Positions 6,249-10,476 of a stretch of 10,476 nucleotides of DNA are shown here, piece after piece. How positions within the stretch are numbered: the first letter of the stretch is position 1; every line of letters begins with the position of its first letter. The position numbers were made by a program, and so were the translations under genes. The notes below the pieces were generated by a model. That model was not told where the DNA came from. It saw nothing but the letters and a program-made list of their open reading frames with translations, and searched no databases. This DNA comes from DASZGI01 sp035938995 (GTDB lineage: Bacteria > Actinomycetota > Actinomycetes > Streptomycetales > Catenulisporaceae): contig NZ_DASZGI010000391.1 of the NCBI RefSeq assembly GCF_035938995.1, positions 1-10,476 of the forward strand, read 5' to 3'.

Positions 6249-7400
6249 TCACTTGTCGACGTCTCCGACCACGAAGAACATCGATCCGAGGATCGCCACC
6301 ATGTCCGCGACAAGGTGCCCGGGCAGCAGTTCGCCGAGCACCTGGATGTTGTTGAACGACGCCGAGCGCAGCTTGAGCCGCCATGGCGTCTTCTCCCCGC
6401 GCGACACCAGGTAGTAGCCGTTGATGCCGAGCGGGTTCTCCGTCCAGGCGTAGATCTCGCCCTCGGGCACCTTCAGCACCTTGGGCAGCTTCAGGTTGAT
6501 CGGTCCGGGCGGCAGCGAGGAGAGCTTGTCCGCGCAGGCCTCCGCGATGTCGAGGGAGACGTGCACCTGCTCCAGCAGGCAGTCGAACCGGTCGAAGCAG
6601 TCTCCGGTCTTGCGGGTCACCACCCGCAGCACGTCACCGAGTTCGCCGTAGGCCAGGTACGGATCGTCGCGGCGCAGGTCGAAGTCCACGCCGCTGGCGC
6701 GGGCGATCGGCCCGGACAGGCCATATGCGGCGACCTGCTCCGGGGTCAGCACGCCGACGCCCTTGGTGCGCGCCCGGAAGATCTCGTTGCCGTGGATGAG
6801 ATCGGCGATGTCGTCCATCCTCCGGCGCACCATCCGGATCGTGGTGCGCGCCCGGTCCAGCCAGCCGGCCGGCAGGTCCTCCTTCAGGCCGCCGACCCGG
6901 TTGAACATGAAGTGCATCCGGCCGCCGGCGATCTCCTCCATCACCCTCTGGAGGTCCTCGCGCTCCCGGAACGCGTAGAAGATCGGGGTGATCGCGCCGA
7001 GCTCCAGCGGATACGAGCCGAGGAACATCAGGTGATTGAGCACCCGGTTCAGCTCGGCCAGCATGGTGCGCGCCCAGACCGCGCGCTCCGGCAGTTCCAT
7101 GCCGAGCATCCGCTCGGCCGCGAGCACCACGCCGAGCTCGTTGCAGAACGCGGAGAGCCAGTCGTGCCGGTTGGCCAGCACGATGATCTGACGGTAGTCG
7201 CGGACCTCGAACAGCTTCTCGGCGCCGCGGTGCATGTAGCCGATGATCGGCTCGGCGCTGACGATCCGCTCGCCGTCGAGGACCAGGCGCAGCCGCAGCA
7301 CTCCGTGGGTGGACGGGTGCTGCGGGCCGATGTTGAGGACCATGTCCTCGGTGGCCAGACCGGTGCCGACCCCCGCCGTCCGCTCGACTAGCTGTCCCAT
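6249..7400 (-). CDS. nuoD: Solitary NADH-quinone oxidoreductase subunit D paralogue (NuoD2-like)
   Basis: NuoD-type protein of 383 residues. In complex I this peripheral-arm subunit (bovine 49 kDa/NDUFS2, Thermus Nqo4) builds the quinone pocket with NuoB. Conserved stretches include NIGPQHPSTHGVLRL (23-37), IGYMHRGAEKL (53-63), LNRVLNHLMFLGSYPLELGA (117-136), MHFMFNRVGGLKEDLP near the middle, a GPIN-PKVLKVPEGEIYAWTEN region, and a C-terminal GDVDK (usually GEVDR). Assuming an ungapped alignment, His32 and Arg58 match bovine His59 and Arg85, while the quinone tyrosine (bovine Tyr108) is Trp81 and Asp160 is Glu133. No other nuo gene is present, so this is likely a second copy that either replaces NuoD in a variant complex or has another redox role. 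The methyltransferase gene lies 60 bases upstream on the same strand. The ATG at 7400 is supported by GAGACT six bases before it. Confidence 0.92.
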   Translation of the reverse strand: MGQLVERTAGVGTGLATEDMVLNIGPQHPSTHGVLRLRLVLDGERIVSAEPIIGYMHRGAEKLFEVRDYRQIIVLANRHDWLSAFCNELGVVLAAERMLGMELPERAVWARTMLAELNRVLNHLMFLGSYPLELGAITPIFYAFREREDLQRVMEEIAGGRMHFMFNRVGGLKEDLPAGWLDRARTTIRMVRRRMDDIADLIHGNEIFRARTKGVGVLTPEQVAAYGLSGPIARASGVDFDLRRDDPYLAYGELGDVLRVVTRKTGDCFDRFDCLLEQVHVSLDIAEACADKLSSLPPGPINLKLPKVLKVPEGEIYAWTENPLGINGYYLVSRGEKTPWRLKLRSASFNNIQVLGELLPGHLVADMVAILGSMFFVVGDVDK

Positions 7401-7406
7401 GAGGGA

Positions 7407-7412
7407 AGTCTC
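7407..7412 (-). promoter_or_regulatory. -10-like element ahead of nuoD
   Basis: Read on the minus strand, GAGACT (A at position 2, T at position 6) ends six bases before the nuoD ATG, the same spacing as at folP, the coiled-coil gene and the kinase. No Shine-Dalgarno sequence lies at normal distance; a GGAG is about 14 bases away. A leaderless transcript in addition to read-through from the methyltransferase is plausible. Confidence 0.4.
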
Positions 7413-7460
7413 TCATCTCCGCCGTCCGCGCGGGACGGCCGTCCAGTGGGGCGCGAGCGG

Positions 7461-8528
7461 TCAATCCGGCGAGGTCGCGAGCACGGGCGCGAGTCCGCGA
7501 CCCTGGAGCAGCCAGGCGAATCCGCCGAGCCCGGCCGGATCGGTCAGCTCCGCTGCCGCGGATGCCTGAGACAGCGCGCGCAGATAGCCGCGCGGATCGC
7601 TGCTCGCCCTCGTGATCGGCGGGCGTGCGCCTGAGATGCCCAGTGCCCGCAACGCATCCCGCTGCGTGTGGCTCGTCGACCAGTCCACAAGCGGAGCGGC
7701 GGCCGCGGCGCACGAGTCCAGCGCGACGTGGCAGGTGATATCGCAGGAACTGTCAGGGATCGGGTTCACCTGCCGCCCCTGCCTGTAGCCGGTCATCGTG
7801 CCGAAGGACGGGCGGCTGTGTTTGCCGTGGGCGTAGTCGATCGCGACCGCAACCCCGCGCTCTACCGAGGCGACCGCGGACTTCCACGCCGCGTCCCTGG
7901 TCAGGCCCACTTCGGCGCGCGTCCCCGGCTCCCCGTGCGGCCACCAATCCGCCAACCAGGCCCGCTGGGCATCGTCCGGCTCCGCGCCGAGCCGCTCCGT
8001 GCCGTCGTGCGCCACCTCGACCAGCCGCCAGCCCTCGGCCGTGGCCTCGACGACGTCGCAGGGCACGTTGTCCAGCCACTCGTTCGCCATGAGCAGGCCG
8101 ACCACCCCGCCGGGGCGTTCGCCACGCCACTGGACGACCTCCGGGAGCCCTTCCGGCCGCGCGGCCACCTCGACGCCGATCAGGGTCACCCGTTCAGCCA
8201 GCGTGCCCTCAGCCCGCGCCAGCTCCTCCAGAACTCCGACGAGCAGTTCACCGCGCCCCGCTCCGACATCGATCAGCGCGATGTCGCCGGGGTGCTCCAG
8301 GAGCTCGTCCACTTGCGCCAGCAGCCGAGCGACTGCTTGGGCGAATAGCGGCGAAGCATGCACCGACGTGCGGAAATGCGCGGCCGGCCCGCCCGCGCCC
8401 CGGTAAAAACCGCCCGGCCCGTAGAGAGCCCGGTCCATCGCCTCCGACCAGGGCAGATATTCGCGTCCATCCACGGGATGAGACCGTACCGCCCGCGGCT
8501 GATCGGCGACCTCCGCCTCGGGGCTCAT
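7461..8528 (-). CDS. MidA/NDUFAF7-family SAM-dependent methyltransferase
   Basis: Class I S-adenosylmethionine-dependent methyltransferase of 355 residues. Counted from the ATG at 8528, it shows the family opening PWSEAMDRALYGPGGFYR (26-43), HFRTSVHASPLFAQAVA (51-67), the SAM-binding glycine loop ALIDVGAGRGELL (84-96), MANEWLDNVPCDVVE (147-161, the family's NE-D-P signature), AIDYAHG (229-235), FGTMTGYRQG (242-251), CDITCHVA (262-269) and a C-terminal GGFAWLLQGRG (335-345). The human relative NDUFAF7 dimethylates an arginine of NDUFS2, the NuoD homologue, during complex I assembly. Here the gene lies directly upstream of nuoD on the same strand, so NuoD is the obvious candidate substrate (inference). 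The start is uncertain: the ATG at 8528 lacks a Shine-Dalgarno sequence, and GTG 8474 (337 residues) begins closer to the conserved core, nine bases past a TACGGT -10 candidate. Confidence 0.88.
   Translation of the reverse strand: MSPEAEVADQPRAVRSHPVDGREYLPWSEAMDRALYGPGGFYRGAGGPAAHFRTSVHASPLFAQAVARLLAQVDELLEHPGDIALIDVGAGRGELLVGVLEELARAEGTLAERVTLIGVEVAARPEGLPEVVQWRGERPGGVVGLLMANEWLDNVPCDVVEATAEGWRLVEVAHDGTERLGAEPDDAQRAWLADWWPHGEPGTRAEVGLTRDAAWKSAVASVERGVAVAIDYAHGKHSRPSFGTMTGYRQGRQVNPIPDSSCDITCHVALDSCAAAAAPLVDWSTSHTQRDALRALGISGARPPITRASSDPRGYLRALSQASAAAELTDPAGLGGFAWLLQGRGLAPVLATSPD
8483..8488 (-). promoter_or_regulatory. Candidate -10 element inside or ahead of the methyltransferase start
   Basis: On the minus strand TACGGT (TANNNT) is followed by eight bases and the in-frame GTG at 8474. 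If real, the methyltransferase begins at this GTG with little or no leader, and the divergent gap to the kinase is 88 bases. If the ATG at 8528 is the true start, the hexamer is merely coding sequence. Confidence 0.3.
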
Positions 8529-8550
8529 GGTGGGCGGCGCGCGGATTTCG

Positions 8551-8556
8551 TACGCT
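8551..8556 (+). promoter_or_regulatory. -10 element of a probable leaderless kinase promoter
   Basis: TACGCT matches TANNNT and ends six bases before the GTG at 8563. No Shine-Dalgarno sequence precedes that GTG. The hexamer lies downstream of the alternative ATG at 8527, which argues against that longer start. A clear -35 is not visible. Confidence 0.55.
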
Positions 8557-8562
8557 CGACTG

Positions 8563-9750
8563 GTGACGCGATTGTACGAATGGCTCCAGCGGCATCCCAC
8601 CCTCGTGGACGGGGTGATGGCGGCCGGGCTGGTGTTCTTCGGCCTGGTCGGCTCGATCCGCCGGACCTCCGACGTCGCCTTCGTGCTGTGCCTGTGCATC
8701 GGCGTGCCGATCCTCTTCCGCCGCAGCTACCCGCTCCACGCTTTCATCGCGGTCTGCACGGTCGGCGCGGCGCAGGTCCTGCTCACCACCAACCCGACGT
8801 TGTCGGACCTGGCTGTCCCGGGGGCGCTCTACGCCCTGGCGGCCTATCGCGGGCGTCGCTTCTCGGTCCCCGGGCTCATCCTGTGCCTTTTCGGCGCCGT
8901 GATCGCGCTGGTGCGCTGGGTCCAACCGATCACTATCCGGCCGTGGACCGACTGGGTCGTCGTCTACTGCGTCCTGGCCGCTCCCGTCGTCATCGGCTGG
9001 GTGCTGGGTGACTCGATGCGCTATCGCCGCGCGTACTACCTGGACCTGGAGGACAAGGCGCGGCGGCTCGAACGCGAACGCGACCAGCAGGCGCAGATCG
9101 GCGCCGCCGCCGAGCGGGCGCGAATAGCACGCGAGCTGCACGATGTGGTCGCGCACCACGTGTCGGTCATGGTGGTCCAGGCCGAAGGGGCGTCCTACGC
9201 GCTGGAGCGGTCCCCTGAGACCACGCGGCGCGCCCTAGGCGCAATCGCGGATACCGGACGCACCGCGCTTGCCGAGATGCGCCGGCTTCTCGGCGTCCTG
9301 CGGTCCGAGGGCGGATCCGTCGACCGGGCGCCGCAGCCCGGCGTGGATCAGCTCGAAGACCTTCTGGAGCAGGTCCGTGCCACCGGTCTGACCGTTGACT
9401 TCACCGTCGAGGGAGTCCCGGTGCTGCTGCCGCAGGGTATGGAGCTGGCGGCCTACCGGATCGTGCAGGAGTCGCTCACCAACACGCGCAAACACGGGGG
9501 CCCGCGGGTGAGCGCCACGGTCGCCCTGCACTACGGTGAGGACGAGCTGCGGATGCTCGTGAGCGATGACGGACGCGGCGCGGGGGCGCTGACCGACGGG
9601 CAGGGGAACGGACTGGTGGGCATGCGCGAGCGGGTCGCGATGTACGGGGGCTCGGTGGAGGCCGGGCCGAGGCCCGAGGGCGGGTTCAGGGTCGAAGCGG
9701 TGCTGCCGTACCGGGCCGTCTCGCTGGCCCGGGTTGCCGAGGCGGCCTGA
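8563..9750 (+). CDS. NarL-type two-component sensor histidine kinase
   Basis: Membrane histidine kinase of the HPK7 (NarX/DesK-like) class, 395 residues from GTG 8563. The N-terminal sensor is almost wholly membrane-embedded, with about five or six hydrophobic segments near 17-32, 36-52, 58-76, 82-95, 102-120 and 131-149 and only short loops, so it probably senses a membrane or redox cue rather than a large extracellular ligand. A short coiled linker (155-180) leads to the HisKA_3 dimerisation domain with ERARIARELHDVVAHHVS (184-201), where His193 is the phosphorylated residue. The ATPase domain has the N-box QESLTNTRKH (302-311, Asn307) and the G-boxes SDDGRGAG (334-341) and GNGLVGMRERVAMYGG (348-363). 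The signal is unknown. The stop overlaps the regulator start (TGATG), giving coupled synthesis of the pair. The gene is divergent from the methyltransferase-nuoD pair. Confidence 0.93.
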   Translation: MTRLYEWLQRHPTLVDGVMAAGLVFFGLVGSIRRTSDVAFVLCLCIGVPILFRRSYPLHAFIAVCTVGAAQVLLTTNPTLSDLAVPGALYALAAYRGRRFSVPGLILCLFGAVIALVRWVQPITIRPWTDWVVVYCVLAAPVVIGWVLGDSMRYRRAYYLDLEDKARRLERERDQQAQIGAAAERARIARELHDVVAHHVSVMVVQAEGASYALERSPETTRRALGAIADTGRTALAEMRRLLGVLRSEGGSVDRAPQPGVDQLEDLLEQVRATGLTVDFTVEGVPVLLPQGMELAAYRIVQESLTNTRKHGGPRVSATVALHYGEDELRMLVSDDGRGAGALTDGQGNGLVGMRERVAMYGGSVEAGPRPEGGFRVEAVLPYRAVSLARVAEAA

Positions 9751-10475
9751 TGAACAGCGGCCTGATAAACAACGGTCAGACGACCGGACCGGCGGCCCCG
9801 ATCCGGGTAGTGCTCGTGGACGACCAGGAGTTGCTGCGTACTGGGTTCCGGATGATCCTCGACGCCCAGCAGGACATGGCGGTCGTCGGCGAGGCGGGCG
9901 ACGGACTATCCGCACTGGAGCTCCTGGAGGGCATAGCGGCCGACGTCGTCCTGATGGACGTGCGGATGCCCGCGCTCGACGGGGTCGAGGCGACCCGACG
10001 GCTGCTTCAGGGGCGGTCGGTGGGCGATGCCGAGACTCCCAAGATCCTCATCCTGACGACCTTCGACCTCGATGAGTATGCCTTCGCCGCGATCAAGGCC
10101 GGGGCGAGCGGCTTCCTGCTCAAGGATGTGCCGCCGACCGAGCTGCTCTCGGCGATTCGCGCGGTCCACAGCGGCGACGCGGTGGTGGCGCCGTCCACCA
10201 CCAGGCGCCTGCTCGACCGCTTCGCCCCGATGCTGCCGGCGAACGGCGCCCCGGCGCCGCCGACGCTCTCCGTACTGACCGAGCGCGAGCGCGAGGTCCT
10301 GGGCCTCGTCGCCCAGGGGCTGTCCAACTCGGAGATCGCCGGGCGCCTCGTGCTGTCCGAGGCGACGGTGAAGACCCACGTCGGCAGGATCCTGATGAAG
10401 CTGGACCTGCGCGACCGGGTCCAGGCGGTCGTGCTGGCCTACGAGACCGGATTGGTGCGCCCCGGCCCGCGCTGA
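9750..10475 (+). CDS. NarL/FixJ-family response regulator
   Basis: DNA-binding response regulator of 241 residues, partner of the preceding kinase. After a 17-residue polar extension comes the receiver domain (about 18-140) with the acidic pair Asp24/Asp25 in VLVDDQELLR, the phosphorylated Asp70 in VVLMDVRMP, the switch Thr103/Thr104 in LILTTFDLDEY, and Lys125 in GFLLKDVPP. A linker (about 145-172) joins it to a LuxR-type helix-turn-helix (about 175-236) with LTEREREVLGLVAQGLSNSE (176-195) and a recognition helix around SEATVKTHVGRILMKL (203-218). All catalytic positions are intact. The ATG overlaps the kinase stop by one base; a weak GAGG lies upstream, so translation is probably coupled. 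Targets are not evident. The gene ends one base before the window edge, so further operon members cannot be seen. Confidence 0.95.
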   Translation: MNSGLINNGQTTGPAAPIRVVLVDDQELLRTGFRMILDAQQDMAVVGEAGDGLSALELLEGIAADVVLMDVRMPALDGVEATRRLLQGRSVGDAETPKILILTTFDLDEYAFAAIKAGASGFLLKDVPPTELLSAIRAVHSGDAVVAPSTTRRLLDRFAPMLPANGAPAPPTLSVLTEREREVLGLVAQGLSNSEIAGRLVLSEATVKTHVGRILMKLDLRDRVQAVVLAYETGLVRPGPR

Positions 10476-10476
10476 G

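Noticed and set aside
6315..7391. 358-residue plus-strand frame opposite nuoD
   Set aside because: Antisense shadow of nuoD: rich in Arg, Gln, Val, Glu and His, with no family motifs, while nuoD on the other strand has clear conserved motifs.
8527..8562. Earlier ATG start for the kinase
   Set aside because: The TACGCT -10 hexamer lies downstream of it, there is no ribosome binding site, and the twelve extra residues look non-coding.
8248..9159. 303-residue minus-strand frame across the kinase and methyltransferase starts
   Set aside because: It overlaps the divergent promoters and both coding starts, and its composition is that of an antisense shadow.
1..10476. Mobile element, defence system, CRISPR or biosynthetic gene cluster
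   Set aside because: I looked for transposase, integrase, nuclease, toxin-antitoxin, repeat-spacer and PKS/NRPS signals and saw none; composition is even and the gene set is core metabolism plus a two-component system.

Overview
The window reads as chromosomal DNA of a high-GC Gram-positive actinomycete. GC is very high, third codon positions are almost all G or C, GTG starts are common, long antisense shadow reading frames occur everywhere, and several genes appear to be read from leaderless promoters. Gene content and order resemble, from memory, the Streptomyces fol / nuoD2 / two-component neighbourhood; the genus cannot be fixed from sequence alone. The stretch is densely coded. No gap between genes exceeds about 135 bases, and I see no RNA gene, insertion sequence, CRISPR array, phage gene or attachment site.

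Region 1 (5-2188, +): a large membrane protein with a disordered N-terminus, six or seven membrane segments and a C-terminal phosphatidylglycerol-lysyltransferase (MprF C-terminal, DUF2156-type) domain. It lacks the fused lysyl-tRNA synthetase module of LysX. Region 2 (2285-5403, +): a folate cluster, folP - NTF2-like protein - folB - folK, followed by a DUF3180 membrane protein. FolB, FolK and FolP act in sequence to make dihydropteroate from dihydroneopterin and p-aminobenzoate. folP is translationally coupled to the NTF2-like gene, and folB to folK. Region 3 (5508-6179, +): a small unrecognised protein with two membrane segments and a coiled coil. Region 4 (6249-8528, -): a MidA/NDUFAF7-type methyltransferase followed by a solitary nuoD paralogue, with no other complex I gene nearby. 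In mitochondria NDUFAF7 methylates the NuoD homologue NDUFS2, so this pairing is the most suggestive feature of the window. Region 5 (8563-10475, +): a divergently transcribed NarL-type sensor kinase and response regulator with overlapping stop and start codons.

Four genes (folP, the coiled-coil gene, nuoD, the kinase) have an actinobacterial -10-like hexamer ending exactly six bases before the start codon, and DUF3180 has one ending seven bases before. This implies leaderless transcripts and helps fix the starts. Nearly all of the window is ordinary core genome. The points worth following are the methyltransferase/NuoD pair with its altered quinone site, the leaderless promoter set, a G-quadruplex motif ahead of folP, and the uncharacterised passengers in the folate cluster.
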